A stretch of DNA of 64,000 nt from Paenibacillaceae bacterium (GCA_004134985.1 REGQ01000006.1:1-64000); one strand, 5' to 3'. Shown: positions 24,969 to 35,218, counted from the stretch's first letter. A program made the numbers and translations. Notes: a model not told the origin generated them from the letters alone.

Positions 24969-26657
24969 ATGAAGAAATCGTTCAAAAGCTGGTCCGCAAT
25001 GCTGTTTGCTGTAATGATGACAACGACGCTGATAGCGGGGTGCTCCGGTACCAAGGAGAACAACGCTTCGCAACCGCCGGCCACGGGCAATGCCACGGAA
25101 TCGTCCGCAAACGGAGAGCAGGGGGCGCTCGAGCCGCTGACGCTAAACCTGTACTCTGATCGCGCTTGGTATAGCGACTGGACAGGGGCCGGGGCAAAGC
25201 GGATCTCGGAAAAGACCGGCATCAGCTTTAACGTGAAGAAGCCGGTTCAGGACGACGGCGACGGCAAAGACATCTCGCTGATGATCGCGAGCAACAGTTT
25301 GCCTGATCTGATGGTTGTGGACAGGGGCAATAAAATGCTGGATCAGCTCATTGAAGGAGATTATTTGTATCCGCTTGATGAACTTATCGATCAATATGCG
25401 CCGAATTTGAGGAAGATTCTGGACGAGCAATACGGACCGGAGCTGTTGACGAAGTTTGCCGAGCAAGACGGGCATACGTACAAGCTCATCTCCGGTTACC
25501 AGACGGAGAAATATTTGGAGCAGGCGCGGGAGAATGCTGGCCTGGCTCCGGTCTGGCTGCCGCAGTTCGTCGTACGGAAAGATTATTACGACGAGATTGG
25601 AAGACCGGACACCTCCAGTCCCGAGAAGTTTCTCGCAGCGCTGGAACAGATGGCTGAGAAGCATCCCGGCAAAATTCCTTATCTCGGAGACAAGAGTCAG
25701 CATAAAGACGATTTAAGTTGGTTCGCCCCTCAGTTCGGCATTAAGCCTTACTTTGTTGAAGGGGATGAGGTCAAGAGCGCCATCTATGACCCGAAATGGA
25801 AGGAAATGCTCAAGTTTGGCTATGAGCTTGCCGGTAAAGGCCTGATGACCAAGGAATCTTTTGTCAATACAAACGAGGTAACGGCTCAAAAAGTCGCGGC
25901 TGGCGATTCGATCGTATGGGCTTACAACGCAACGGCGGAGAACTCTACGCCGCCCAAAGACAATCCGAATACGCAGTTTGAGATATTGACGCCGTTCTCA
26001 AGCTACATGTATCCAACGATTCCTCGGGGCTGGATGGCCCTTGTTATTCCGAAGAGTAATAAATATCCGGAACGTACGATCAAGCTGTTGGAGTACGCGG
26101 CTTCCAAGGAAGGTCAGGCTGACTTCTCATTAGGGGTTGAAGGAACGGGCGCTGGCGATTTCAAGGATTTGGCCAACGGTTCGCACTTCTATTACGATAG
26201 CGATGTCGCTAACGACTACTTCCCACAAGGCAAGCCGACGTTGACGACCGGCTTCAACGACGCGTTGAACAAGGACTGGGGTGGTGCCTGGAAGCAGTCC
26301 GGGCTCGGCGAGCCAATCATGCTGCTCACGAACTGGGCGGTCACCAACACCGTATTCTGGGATCCGTCGGACGAGAAGAAGGTTGCTTACGACCAGATGA
26401 TGGCACCGAAGATGGCATTTTTCCCTGAGTTTGACTTCAAAATCGACAGCGCAGGCGAGCTTGGCATTATCGAAGCCAAGATCAAGACACTTCGCGAGGA
26501 TTATTTGACCAAGCTTGTATTTGCGCAGTCCGAGAGTGAATTCGAAAGCCTTTTCGCCGATATGCTGAAGAAAGCAGAAGGTTTCGACATCGCTAGGCTG
26601 GAGGCGGAGTACACGAAACAATACGCCGAGTTGAAGTTGAAGCTTGGCAATCCGTAA
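24969..26657 (+). CDS. Extracellular solute-binding lipoprotein
   Basis: A 562-residue lipoprotein of the large LplA/YtcQ type. The signal peptide MKKSFKSWSAMLFAVMMTTT ends in the lipobox LIAGC (Cys about 24), followed by a low-complexity linker (SQPPATGNATESSANGEQGA). The mature part is a family 1 solute-binding protein. It captures oligosaccharide at the membrane for the two permeases. Frames extend upstream to 24924, but GGGGAGGG sits properly before ATG 24969. The ligand is unknown. The neighbouring GH101-like gene suggests a GalNAc- or Gal-containing glycan. Confidence 0.93.
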   Translation: MKKSFKSWSAMLFAVMMTTTLIAGCSGTKENNASQPPATGNATESSANGEQGALEPLTLNLYSDRAWYSDWTGAGAKRISEKTGISFNVKKPVQDDGDGKDISLMIASNSLPDLMVVDRGNKMLDQLIEGDYLYPLDELIDQYAPNLRKILDEQYGPELLTKFAEQDGHTYKLISGYQTEKYLEQARENAGLAPVWLPQFVVRKDYYDEIGRPDTSSPEKFLAALEQMAEKHPGKIPYLGDKSQHKDDLSWFAPQFGIKPYFVEGDEVKSAIYDPKWKEMLKFGYELAGKGLMTKESFVNTNEVTAQKVAAGDSIVWAYNATAENSTPPKDNPNTQFEILTPFSSYMYPTIPRGWMALVIPKSNKYPERTIKLLEYAASKEGQADFSLGVEGTGAGDFKDLANGSHFYYDSDVANDYFPQGKPTLTTGFNDALNKDWGGAWKQSGLGEPIMLLTNWAVTNTVFWDPSDEKKVAYDQMMAPKMAFFPEFDFKIDSAGELGIIEAKIKTLREDYLTKLVFAQSESEFESLFADMLKKAEGFDIARLEAEYTKQYAELKLKLGNP

Positions 26658-26683
26658 ATCGTACGGAAGTGGAGGATATTGGG

Positions 26684-28729
26684 ATGCATACACTGGAAAA
26701 TGAATGGTTGGCCGTTCGGTTGCACGAATGGCCGGGCGTACAGCAATACGTGCACAAGCGGACGGGAGTCCGGATGCTGGGCAGCGGGTCAGACGGTAGG
26801 CTTGCCCTCAACGGGACAGAGACGGAGTGGAGCGAGTGGGAAGTTAACGCCTATCCGTCATCAGACCAGACGACCGTAACCTACCTTCTGCGACTGTGGC
26901 GCACCGATTTGCGAATCGAGGTGGAATACCGGTTAGAGGCGCAGACGCTCGGCGTGAAAGTGACGGTGAAAGACGATCCTTCAGCGGTTCTGAAGCAGTT
27001 GGATTGGATCCGTCAGCCGCTGCTTGTCTGTGACGATCCGGCGTTCTCGTTCGACCGGACAGCAGTTCGGCAAAAAAGCTGGAAGCTGATTCCCGGCGGT
27101 GGGAGAGGCTTGTACGACAGGGAACGGACAAAGGATGTCATCGGCGAGGCCATTCCTGACAGGGCCGAGGTGCCGACTATGCATGCATGCGTGTTCAACG
27201 GAAGCGTATGTTGCTTCATTCAGACGAATTACCCGGTATTGCCGCTGCTCAGCCGAGTGTCGGAGGATAAGCGCTATCCAGGGCGTGGCGGTCGGTACGC
27301 CATCGGGCCCAACACTTATCAATACCGGGTTCGCGATCAGACGATGGAACCGTTGGAGCTGAAGGTGGTGTTCTTGGAAGACATCAACGGCGACGGTCTC
27401 GCGGACGACTGCGACTATCATCTCTGGCTTAACCGCCAGTTCCCGGATGCCGATCCGCTCTACACGAAGGCAATCTGGTACCAGGTGTTCAATGCGGAAA
27501 AGGACCGTGGCGTATTGACCACCTTCAAGGAGACGTTGGAGATCATCCGTCAAATTCATCATGTTACGGGCGGTGTCCCCCAGATCGCCTACTTGATCGG
27601 ATGGCAGTTCGACGGGCACGATACGGGTTATCCTTCGCTCAACCGCATCAATCCCAAGCTGGCCGAAGATCCGGAGCGGGCAGGCGAGGAATTGCAGGAG
27701 CTTGTGCGTCGCGCCAAGGAAGAGTACAACTGCATCGTCAGCTACCATATCAATCTTGACGATGCGTACGTCGACGCGCCCGATTGGGACCCGGCTATTC
27801 TCAGCCGCGACCCCGACGGCTCGGACCGGTTATGGCTGGATACCGAAAAGCAGCGTGCTTATCATATTTGCCACACCAAGGATGTGGAGAGCGGCCAAGT
27901 ATTCAGACGGATCGATGATTTTTTGCGGGCGGTTCCCGTCGAGCGCACGGTTCAGGTGGACGCGCTCCGTAATACGAACGCCAGTTGGGAGACCGATGGC
28001 GGCTACATCGGACTGATGGAGGAGCTCATCTGTGGGATGAAGCCGATTCTGTCTTACTTCAGAGACAGAGGCATCGATGTGTCGACAGAAGGGCAGAACG
28101 GCATGCCGATCGAAGACAGCGGCGTGTTCAGCGCTTATTGGCATTATTCTCCGTCTCTACTGTACCACGGCAAAATCGTCGGAGGCGGCAGTGTTTCGAT
28201 GAATGCCACGGCCTGGGGCAAGGGTGCTTCCTTTGATTCGGACGTCTTGTACCGAGGTGAACCGACAAGGCATCTCGGGGAGCAGTTTCTGGCGAATGAT
28301 TTCGAATCAAAGTGGGATCAGATCGTTGACATTATTTATTTGGGTTCCCTGCTCTATCATTTTTACTTGTCCAGGGAAATGGTGGAATGGCGGGAAGACG
28401 AGAAGCGCGTCTTCATTCGCTACTCCGATGGTGTGAAGGTAAACATCGATAAAACAGCGGAGCGGCTTGACGTTCAATGGGGGCGTGTGACGATCGCCGA
28501 TGACGAGGAGCGTTTTATTCCGATGGGCAATCGGATTTATATGTACAGCCGGCAGGGAAGTGAACGCGAGTGGATGCTGCCGGAGGATTGGCAGGCAGCC
28601 GATTTCGTCGCTTACCGGATGTCTGGAACCGGACAAGAGCAGATTAGGGAATATTCGGCAGGCGCCGAATCGATTCGACTGCAATTGGAGTCTCGCGTTC
28701 CCGTCATCTTGGAGAAGCGGACGATTTAA
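26684..28729 (+). CDS. GH101/GH129-like glycoside hydrolase
   Basis: A 681-residue predicted glycosidase. The core IAYLIGWQFDGHDTGYPSLN (about 302-321), IVSYHINLDDAYVDAPDWD, TVQVDALRNTNASWETDGG and GIDVSTEGQNGMP resembles the catalytic barrel of endo-alpha-N-acetylgalactosaminidases (GH101) and the related GH129 alpha-N-acetylgalactosaminidases. In those families an Asp and a Glu act as nucleophile and acid. It is shorter than secreted GH101 enzymes and lacks a signal peptide, which fits an intracellular GH129-like exo-enzyme. GGAGG lies 8 bases before ATG 26684. It is the last gene of the ABC operon, so it likely acts on the imported sugar. The family is recalled, not searched. Confidence 0.65.
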   Translation: MHTLENEWLAVRLHEWPGVQQYVHKRTGVRMLGSGSDGRLALNGTETEWSEWEVNAYPSSDQTTVTYLLRLWRTDLRIEVEYRLEAQTLGVKVTVKDDPSAVLKQLDWIRQPLLVCDDPAFSFDRTAVRQKSWKLIPGGGRGLYDRERTKDVIGEAIPDRAEVPTMHACVFNGSVCCFIQTNYPVLPLLSRVSEDKRYPGRGGRYAIGPNTYQYRVRDQTMEPLELKVVFLEDINGDGLADDCDYHLWLNRQFPDADPLYTKAIWYQVFNAEKDRGVLTTFKETLEIIRQIHHVTGGVPQIAYLIGWQFDGHDTGYPSLNRINPKLAEDPERAGEELQELVRRAKEEYNCIVSYHINLDDAYVDAPDWDPAILSRDPDGSDRLWLDTEKQRAYHICHTKDVESGQVFRRIDDFLRAVPVERTVQVDALRNTNASWETDGGYIGLMEELICGMKPILSYFRDRGIDVSTEGQNGMPIEDSGVFSAYWHYSPSLLYHGKIVGGGSVSMNATAWGKGASFDSDVLYRGEPTRHLGEQFLANDFESKWDQIVDIIYLGSLLYHFYLSREMVEWREDEKRVFIRYSDGVKVNIDKTAERLDVQWGRVTIADDEERFIPMGNRIYMYSRQGSEREWMLPEDWQAADFVAYRMSGTGQEQIREYSAGAESIRLQLESRVPVILEKRTI

Positions 28730-28827
28730 GCGGCAAAAGGACAAAGCAGAGATGGAACGCTGCTTTGTCCTTTTTTTTGCTGCGGCACAGATTCAAAGTG
28801 CAGGCGGGTATCGGACAGCTGCATCAT
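28726..28827 (-). pseudogene. 5' stub of a paralogue of the unknown gene at 18247
   Basis: Reads MMQLSDTRLHFESVPQQKKG and then runs through the complement of the terminator to a stop that overlaps the stop codon of the GH101-like gene. The first 13 or so residues match the start of the 232-residue protein (MQLSDTIPHFDSV). Promoter (TTGGTA, 17 bases, TACAAT) and ribosome site (AAAAAAGGAG) are preserved. It is a truncated gene left over from duplication of the regulatory region. Confidence 0.75.
28735..28778 (+). terminator. Strong terminator after the GH101-like gene
   Basis: AAAGGACAAAGCAG / CTGCTTTGTCCTTT, a 14-bp stem, followed by eight T (28771-28778). It marks the right end of the block inserted between the two duplicated regulatory regions. 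Confidence 0.92.
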
Positions 28828-29006
28828 GTAAATGTCTCCTTTTTTAATTTTAGGATTGAATGATTGACGCTTTCATTGTATGATAGATTAAGCGCTTTAC
28901 CAAACATGAATATTGTTCATTTACAAAATTATTGAAAAAATTTGGATAAGCGCTTAACCCAAGTGTTGAGGAGGCTACAATGGATACAATCCAGTTGACA
29001 ATGGCA
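28784..29006. repeat. Duplicated divergent regulatory region, copy 2
   Basis: Counterpart of 18906-19122. Here the right side is intact (iolD begins at 28980) and the left side is the truncated stub. The layout of promoters, operators and ribosome sites is the same in both copies. Confidence 0.85.
28876..28955. promoter_or_regulatory. iol promoter with paired AAGCGCTT operators (copy 2)
   Basis: Operators at 28890-28897 and 28948-28955, again 58 bp apart. Rightward promoter: TTTACA (28920-28925), 16-17 bases, TTGGAT/TGGATA near 28942-28948, with the second operator touching the -10. A LacI-family repressor bound here would block iol transcription. The LacI gene at 37482, next unit downstream, is the best candidate (inference). 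Confidence 0.7.
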
Positions 29007-30845
29007 CAGGCATTACTGAAATTCCTGGATAATCAGTACATCTCAATCGACGGACAAGAAACGAAATTTATCGCAGGCGTTATGGGTATTTTCGGTCACG
29101 GCAATGTGACGGGTATCGGAGAAGCGTTGGAGCGAAGTCCTGGCAGTCTGGTATACGTACAGGGCAAGAATGAGCAAGGCATGGCGCACGCAGCAGCGGC
29201 GTATGCCAAGCAGACGAATCGCAGACAAATTTATGCATGCACCTCGTCCATTGGACCAGGGGCATTGAATATGGTTACAGCAGCCGGAACGGCAACGGTC
29301 AATCGCATACCGCTGCTGCTGCTTCCGGGGGACAACTTTGCCTCGCGGCAGCCTGACCCGGTATTGCAGCAGCTTGAAGCAAGCCACGACTACACAATTT
29401 CAGCTACCGATTGCTTCAAGCCGGTCAGCAAATATTGGGATCGTATCGTGCGTCCCGAGCAGTTGATGACGGCCGCCCTGAACGCTATGCGAGTGCTTAC
29501 TGATCCGGCGGAAACGGGAACGGTCACACTGGCTTTGCCACAGGATGTGCAGGCGGAAGCCTATGACTACCCGGCAGCCTTTTTCGAGAAGAGAGTGCAC
29601 TATGTCGATCGCCAGCAGTCTTCGGCCGAAGCGGTGCAAAGGGCGGCTGCCCTGATCCAAGCTCGGAAGAGACCGCTGATCATCGCCGGTGGTGGCGTGA
29701 AGTATTCCCTGGCGACAGAGGAACTGGCAGCCTTCGCCGAACAGTTCGGCATTCCGGTCGCAGAGACACAAGCAGGCAAAGGCTCGCTTCCTTGGAGTCA
29801 TCCGCTGAATGTTGGCGGCATCGGCGTCACCGGAGGGCTGGCGGCGAACAAGCTTGCCAAAGAGGCGGATTTGATCATCGGTGTCGGCACGAGACTGTCC
29901 GATTTTACGACAGCTTCCAAATCCGCATTCCTTCACCCGGATGCTCAATTTATTAATATCAATGTCAACCGGATGGACGGTGTCAAGCTTGACGGCGCTG
30001 CGCTGTCTGGAGATGCCAAGGCTGTGCTGGGTCAACTTGGCGAAGCACTGCAAGCAGTGGAGTATGCATCCGCTTTTGGCGAGGGCGAGTTGGCACAGCT
30101 CAAAACAGAGTGGAACAACGAGGTGGATCGTCTGTATGCCCTTGAATGGGATGGGGGTCTCGCGCAAACCCGGGCGCTCGGCGTCATCAACGAAACCATT
30201 GGCGGGGATTCGGTTATCGTATGTGCCGCAGGAAGTTTGCCTGGCGATCTCCAGCGGCTGTGGCGTGCTGAGCAGCCGGCAGGCTATCACATGGAATACG
30301 GATTTTCCTGTATGGGGTACGAAGTGAGCGGGGCGTTCGGCGCTGCGCTGGCGGAGCCGGAGCGTGAAGTGTATGCGCTCGTCGGGGACGGGAGTTACCT
30401 GATGCTTCATTCGGAACTCGTCACAAGCCTGCAGGAAGGACGGAAAATTACGGTCTTACTGTTCGACAACCATGGCTACCAATGCATTCATAATTTGCAA
30501 AGAGGGCATGGCAGCGATGGATTTGGCAATGAGTTCCGCTACCGTGAGCCGGAAACGGGCCGTTATACAGGACAGCCGCTGCCAATCGATTTTGCTGCTC
30601 ATGCGGCCAGTCTTGGCGCAGCTGCCTATAAAGCTGACACAGCGGAACAGCTGCGCGAGGCGCTGCTGAAGGCCAAGCAGGAAACCCGTTCGACGCTGAT
30701 CGAAATTCCCGTCGTGCCCGGCACGAATACGGATGGCTATGAGTCCTGGTGGAATGTGGGTGTACCGGCGGTTTCCGAAAGCGAGAAGGTCGTTAAGGCA
30801 CATGAAGCGATGAACGAGCAGCTATCAAAGGCGAGAGCCTACTAG
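28980..30845 (+). CDS. iolD: 3D-trihydroxycyclohexane-dione acylhydrolase IolD
   Basis: A 621-residue ThDP-dependent enzyme that opens the ring of 3D-(3,5/4)-trihydroxycyclohexane-1,2-dione in myo-inositol breakdown. The N-terminal PYR domain has the catalytic Glu region VYVQGKNEQGMAHAAAAYAK. The central domain starts RPLIIAGGGVKYSLA. The C-terminal PP domain has the ThDP/Mg motif VGDGSYLMLHSE (about 467) and ends in LIEIPVVPGTNTDGYESWW, which is specific to IolD. GAGGAGG precedes the ATG. First gene of iolDECAJGB, under the operator pair at 28890 and 28948. Confidence 0.96.
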   Translation: MDTIQLTMAQALLKFLDNQYISIDGQETKFIAGVMGIFGHGNVTGIGEALERSPGSLVYVQGKNEQGMAHAAAAYAKQTNRRQIYACTSSIGPGALNMVTAAGTATVNRIPLLLLPGDNFASRQPDPVLQQLEASHDYTISATDCFKPVSKYWDRIVRPEQLMTAALNAMRVLTDPAETGTVTLALPQDVQAEAYDYPAAFFEKRVHYVDRQQSSAEAVQRAAALIQARKRPLIIAGGGVKYSLATEELAAFAEQFGIPVAETQAGKGSLPWSHPLNVGGIGVTGGLAANKLAKEADLIIGVGTRLSDFTTASKSAFLHPDAQFININVNRMDGVKLDGAALSGDAKAVLGQLGEALQAVEYASAFGEGELAQLKTEWNNEVDRLYALEWDGGLAQTRALGVINETIGGDSVIVCAAGSLPGDLQRLWRAEQPAGYHMEYGFSCMGYEVSGAFGAALAEPEREVYALVGDGSYLMLHSELVTSLQEGRKITVLLFDNHGYQCIHNLQRGHGSDGFGNEFRYREPETGRYTGQPLPIDFAAHAASLGAAAYKADTAEQLREALLKAKQETRSTLIEIPVVPGTNTDGYESWWNVGVPAVSESEKVVKAHEAMNEQLSKARAY

Positions 30846-30857
30846 GAGGAAAGCCAA

Positions 30858-31775
30858 ATGACATTGTTTCCCTTTAAATTGGGTATTCACCCGATCAACT
30901 GGGTAGGAGAAGATGTGAAGGAACATGGCGATGCTACAACCTATGAACAAATTCTCGATGACATTCAGGCGCTTGGTCTGACCGGCACGGAGATGGGCAG
31001 GAAATACCCGGCTGATATCGAGCTGTTGAAGCAGGAGTTGGCTAAACGGAACATTCAGCTTGTTTCGCAGTGGAAGTCGGTTCTGTTGTCCGATCCGGCC
31101 TATCGGGAGCAGGAGCTGGCGGCTTTCCGCGAGCATGCCAAGTTTTTGAAGGAAATGGGCAGCACGGTAATCAGTACCTGCGAGGTTGGCGGTTCGCTTC
31201 ATTTCGACCCGCGGCGGACAGCTAACGAACGGGAAGTAATCCGCCTGGATGATGCGGGCTGGAGCAGCTTGGCAGAAGGACTGAATGCGGCAGGACAGAT
31301 TGCTCAGGAGTATGGCTTGAAGCTGACTTATCACCATCATGGCGGCACCGTCATTGAAAGCCCGGAGGAAATCGACAAGCTGATGGCACTCACCGATCCG
31401 GACAGCGTATACCTGCTCTTTGATTCCGGCCATGCGCTGTACGGCGGCGCGGACCCGCTTTCCGTATTGCGCAAACATTATGATCGGGTGGCATATGTCC
31501 ATTTGAAGGATGTGCGACTTTCCCGACTGGAGCAGGCAAGGAGCGTTCAATCCGACTTCGTTACCTGTATTCGCAATGGCGTCTTCACCGTTCCTGGAGA
31601 CGGGGATATCGATTTTACGCCAATTATTAGTGAACTTGTGGGCAGACAATACAGCGGTTGGGCGCTGCTGGAGGGTGAACAGGACCCTGCCGAGCATCCG
31701 GCCCGCGAATATGCGGATAAAGCGCTCGCTTATTTGCGCTCGCTAACCCTTGTGAATGAAGGTGGGCAATCATGA
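30858..31775 (+). CDS. iolE: Inosose dehydratase IolE
   Basis: A 305-residue TIM-barrel protein of the xylose-isomerase-like family that dehydrates 2-keto-myo-inositol. Metal-ligand segments are KLTYHHHGGTVIESPEE, VYLLFDSGHALYGG and VAYVHLKDVR, and LLEGEQDPAEHPAREYADKA closes the barrel. It begins LFPFKLGIHPINWVGED, typical of IolE. TAGGAGG lies just upstream. Its stop overlaps the start of iolC by 4 bases. Confidence 0.95.
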   Translation: MTLFPFKLGIHPINWVGEDVKEHGDATTYEQILDDIQALGLTGTEMGRKYPADIELLKQELAKRNIQLVSQWKSVLLSDPAYREQELAAFREHAKFLKEMGSTVISTCEVGGSLHFDPRRTANEREVIRLDDAGWSSLAEGLNAAGQIAQEYGLKLTYHHHGGTVIESPEEIDKLMALTDPDSVYLLFDSGHALYGGADPLSVLRKHYDRVAYVHLKDVRLSRLEQARSVQSDFVTCIRNGVFTVPGDGDIDFTPIISELVGRQYSGWALLEGEQDPAEHPAREYADKALAYLRSLTLVNEGGQS

Positions 31776-32782
31776 CAGCTATGACATTTCCGACAGGAAG
31801 AACGTATGATTTTACGGCCATCGGCCGCTTGTGCATCGATTTGAACGCCAATGAGATTCACCGTCCGATGGAGGAGACGATGACTTTCACGAAATACGTG
31901 GGAGGATCGCCGGCGAACATCACCATCGGGATGAGCAGACTTGGGCTCAAAACGGCCTTCATCGGCAAAATTGCCGACGATCAGATGGGCAGATTCATTC
32001 ACTCCTACTTGGAGAGCAACGGCATCGATACGGGAAATGTTGTAACCGATCGAACTGGCGCCGTGACAGGGCTTGCTTTTACCGAGATCAAAAGCCCTAC
32101 GGACTGCAGCATTTTGATGTACCGAGACAATGCGGCCGATTTGAAACTCAGCCCCCTGGAAGTCAGCGAGGAGCTGATTGCCAACAGCAAGGCTTTGCTG
32201 ATTTCCGGAACAGCCTTGGCTGCCAGCCCTTCCCGCGAGGCGGTGTTCCTTGCTCTGGACTATGCCCGCAGACATGGCACGACCGTTGTATTCGATATCG
32301 ACTTTCGGCCTTATACATGGGTTAACCCGGAGGAAACGGCAGTATACTACAACTTGGCTGCGGAGAAAAGCGACATTATCGTCGGCACACGCGAAGAGTT
32401 CGACAGCATGGAGCGGTTTGAGCAGAATGCAGAACGGGAAGATCGTTTCACTGCATCCAAGTGGTTCGACCATTCCGCCCAGATTGTCATTATCAAACAC
32501 GGCAAAGAGGGTTCAATCGCCTACAGCAGAGACGGTGCGGAACATCGTGCCAAATCATATCCGGCTAAAGTCGTCAAGACGTTCGGAGCAGGCGATTCCT
32601 ATGCTGCCGGCTTCATCTACGGGATGATGGGCGGCTGGACGATCGAAAAAAGCATGGAGTTTGGCAGCGCGGCAGCATGCATCGTCATTTCAAGCCACAG
32701 CTGCTCTGATGCGATGCCGACCGTTGAGCAAGTCGAAGATTATATCGAGCGCTGCAACCGCGGGGAAATCACCGCCGGTTAA
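31772..32782 (+). CDS. iolC: 5-dehydro-2-deoxygluconokinase IolC
   Basis: A 336-residue PfkB-family sugar kinase that phosphorylates 5-dehydro-2-deoxygluconate. The substrate motif [20 protein letters not shown] lies near residue 44, and the ATP/catalytic-Asp signature [19 protein letters not shown] near 268. [17 protein letters not shown] is typical of IolC. The start overlaps iolE (ATGA), so the two are coupled. Confidence 0.95.
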   Translation: MTAMTFPTGRTYDFTAIGRLCIDLNANEIHRPMEETMTFTKYVGGSPANITIGMSRLGLKTAFIGKIADDQMGRFIHSYLESNGIDTGNVVTDRTGAVTGLAFTEIKSPTDCSILMYRDNAADLKLSPLEVSEELIANSKALLISGTALAASPSREAVFLALDYARRHGTTVVFDIDFRPYTWVNPEETAVYYNLAAEKSDIIVGTREEFDSMERFEQNAEREDRFTASKWFDHSAQIVIIKHGKEGSIAYSRDGAEHRAKSYPAKVVKTFGAGDSYAAGFIYGMMGGWTIEKSMEFGSAAACIVISSHSCSDAMPTVEQVEDYIERCNRGEITAG

Positions 32783-32835
32783 TGCGTCCGTTCCATATCC
32801 TGTTCATTCACAGTAAACAGAAAAGAGGGAGCACA

Positions 32836-34281
32836 ATGACAGTTAAACTGAAAAACTGGATTGGCGGCGAGTGGGTAGAGGCTGCAACTGCACAATATGA
32901 GCAGGTATTCAATCCCGCAACAGAGGAAGTTTTGGCGCAAGTTCCGTTATCCAGTCAGGCGGATGTAGATTTGGCGGTTCAGACTGCCAAAGAGGCTTTC
33001 AAGACCTGGAGCCGCACACCGGTTCCGCGCCGGGCAAGAGTGTTGTTCAAATACCAGCAATTGCTTGTCGAGCATTGGGATGAGTTGGCCCGTCTGATTA
33101 CGCAAGAAAACGGCAAAAGCTTTGGTGAAGCGCATGGGGAAGTGCTGCGGGGCATTGAATGTGTTGAATTCGCTTCAGGCGCGCCATCGCTGATGATGGG
33201 CAAGCAGTTACCTGACATCGCATCCAATCTTGAGTCTGGCATGTACCGTTATCCGATTGGCGTCATCGGCGGCATTACACCGTTTAACTTCCCGATGATG
33301 GTGCCTTGCTGGATGTTCCCGCTCGCTATTGCCTGCGGCAACACGTTCGTGCTCAAACCGTCGGAGCGTACGCCGCTGCTGGCGAATCGGCTTGCCGAGC
33401 TGTTCCACGAGGCGGGTCTGCCCGCTGGCGTGCTGAACATCGTTCATGGCGCACGCGACGTGGTCAACGGTATTCTTGAGCATCCGCACATTCAGGGCAT
33501 TTCCTTCGTAGGTTCGCAGCCAGTGGCTGAATATGTGTATAAAACAGGCACCTCGCACGGCAAACGGGTTCAGGCGCTTGCCGGCGCCAAAAATCATTCC
33601 ATCGTGCTGGATGACGCCGATCTTAATCTGACGGTTAAGGAAATCGTCAACGCGGCCTTCGGTTCTGCGGGCGAGCGCTGCATGGCTTGCGCTGTCGTCG
33701 TCGCTGTCGGCGATGTCGCCGACAAGCTTGTCGGCAAGCTGTCTGAAGCAGCGGACAGCATTACGATCGGGAATGGGCTGCAGGACGGCGTGTTCCTTGG
33801 CCCGGTTATTCGTGCGGAGCATAAGCGCAAAACAGTTGGTTATATTGAATCCGGCGAAGAAGAGGGCGGCGTGCTCGTCAGAGATGGACGGAAGGATGCG
33901 GCGACTGCTGGTGACGGCTATTTCGTCGGTCCAACAATTTTCGATCATGTCACCAGTGAGATGAAAATTTGGAAAGATGAAATTTTTGCGCCGGTATTGT
34001 CGGTTGTGCGGGTGGATACATTGGAGGAGGCAATCGCCCTTGCCAATCAATCCGAATTCGCCAATGGCGCCTGCCTGTTCACCAGCAATGGAAGCAGTGT
34101 GCGCCAATTCCGCGAGACAATTGATGCAGGGATGCTGGGCGTTAATCTCGGTGTACCGGCTCCGATGGCGTTCTTCCCGTTCTCCGGCTGGAAAAAATCA
34201 TTTTACGGCGATCTTCATGCCAACGGCACGGACGGGGTAGAGTTCTACACTCGCAAAAAAATGGTCACCGCGCGCTGGTAG
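32836..34281 (+). CDS. iolA: Methylmalonate-semialdehyde dehydrogenase (CoA-acylating)
   Basis: A 481-residue aldehyde dehydrogenase, the last step of the iol pathway, making acetyl-CoA or propionyl-CoA from the semialdehyde. The catalytic Cys is C282 in [14 protein letters not shown]. The general-base Glu of ordinary aldehyde dehydrogenases is replaced in [15 protein letters not shown], which is diagnostic of this CoA-dependent family. The frame is open from 32782, but AGAGGGAG sits before ATG 32836. It keeps all core segments ([19 protein letters not shown]). Confidence 0.95.
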   Translation: MTVKLKNWIGGEWVEAATAQYEQVFNPATEEVLAQVPLSSQADVDLAVQTAKEAFKTWSRTPVPRRARVLFKYQQLLVEHWDELARLITQENGKSFGEAHGEVLRGIECVEFASGAPSLMMGKQLPDIASNLESGMYRYPIGVIGGITPFNFPMMVPCWMFPLAIACGNTFVLKPSERTPLLANRLAELFHEAGLPAGVLNIVHGARDVVNGILEHPHIQGISFVGSQPVAEYVYKTGTSHGKRVQALAGAKNHSIVLDDADLNLTVKEIVNAAFGSAGERCMACAVVVAVGDVADKLVGKLSEAADSITIGNGLQDGVFLGPVIRAEHKRKTVGYIESGEEEGGVLVRDGRKDAATAGDGYFVGPTIFDHVTSEMKIWKDEIFAPVLSVVRVDTLEEAIALANQSEFANGACLFTSNGSSVRQFRETIDAGMLGVNLGVPAPMAFFPFSGWKKSFYGDLHANGTDGVEFYTRKKMVTARW

Positions 34282-34345
34282 GCAATCCAACAAATTCATA
34301 GGCTTCACAGGCAAAATATTTTATTCGCTTGGAGGATCGATTTGC

Positions 34346-35218
34346 ATGGCTTTGGTGTCAATGACCGAAATGCTTCAATTGGCGAATAAGGGCAGTCATG
34401 CCGTCGGCCAATTCAATTTGAATAATCTGGAGTTTACGCAAGCCATTCTTCTCGCAGCCCAGGAAGAGCGTTCGCCGGTCATCCTGGGCGTCAGCGAAGC
34501 CTATATCCCGTATATGGGAGGCCTGCCATATATATCTGGCATGGTCAGGTTGCTGATGGAGCACTACGCCATCGATGTTCCCGTCGCGCTCCATCTGGAT
34601 CATGGCTCGACCTACGAGGTTTGCATTCGGGCGCTGCGGGCCGGCTTCACCTCTGTCATGATCGACAGCTCGCACCATCCGCTGGAGACGAACATTGATG
34701 TGACGAAGCGTGTGACGGAAGCCGCTCATGTGCTGGGGGCATCAGTCGAGGCGGAACTTGGCAGAATCGGCGGCCGCGAGGATGATCTGAACGTCGATGA
34801 CGCCGAGGCGTCCTACGCCATTGTAGAGGAATGCGTGCAGATGGCGGAAGCGACCGGCATCGACTGCCTTGCCCCTGCGCTCGGCTCGGTTCACGGTCCT
34901 TACCGCGGCCAGCCGAAGCTTGGGCTTGCGCGGATGAGGGAGATTCATGACCTGACCCGCTTGCCGCTGGTGCTTCATGGCGGAAGCGGCTTGCCAGACG
35001 ATGAAATCAGACAGGCGATTGCCGCAGGCACCGCGAAGATCAACGTCAATACCGACAATCAGATCGCGTTCACACAGGCGGTTCGCGACTATCTCGGCGA
35101 TCATCCGGAGACGTATGATCCAAGGCATTATTTAAATCCTGCTCGCGAGGCGATTAAAACGGCCGTTCGCGCCAAAATGCAATTGTTCGGCAGTTCGAGA
35201 AGAGAGGAACGCGATTAA
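34346..35218 (+). CDS. iolJ: DKGP aldolase IolJ (class II aldolase family)
   Basis: A 290-residue zinc-dependent class II aldolase. The metal-binding segments [26 protein letters not shown] and [14 protein letters not shown], and the phosphate-binding [11 protein letters not shown], are all present. In this operon it splits 2-deoxy-5-keto-gluconate 6-phosphate into DHAP and malonate semialdehyde. Ordinary fructose-bisphosphate aldolase FbaA is the close homologue, so the specificity rests on the operon. GGAGG precedes the ATG by 10 bases. Confidence 0.9.
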   Translation: MALVSMTEMLQLANKGSHAVGQFNLNNLEFTQAILLAAQEERSPVILGVSEAYIPYMGGLPYISGMVRLLMEHYAIDVPVALHLDHGSTYEVCIRALRAGFTSVMIDSSHHPLETNIDVTKRVTEAAHVLGASVEAELGRIGGREDDLNVDDAEASYAIVEECVQMAEATGIDCLAPALGSVHGPYRGQPKLGLARMREIHDLTRLPLVLHGGSGLPDDEIRQAIAAGTAKINVNTDNQIAFTQAVRDYLGDHPETYDPRHYLNPAREAIKTAVRAKMQLFGSSRREERD

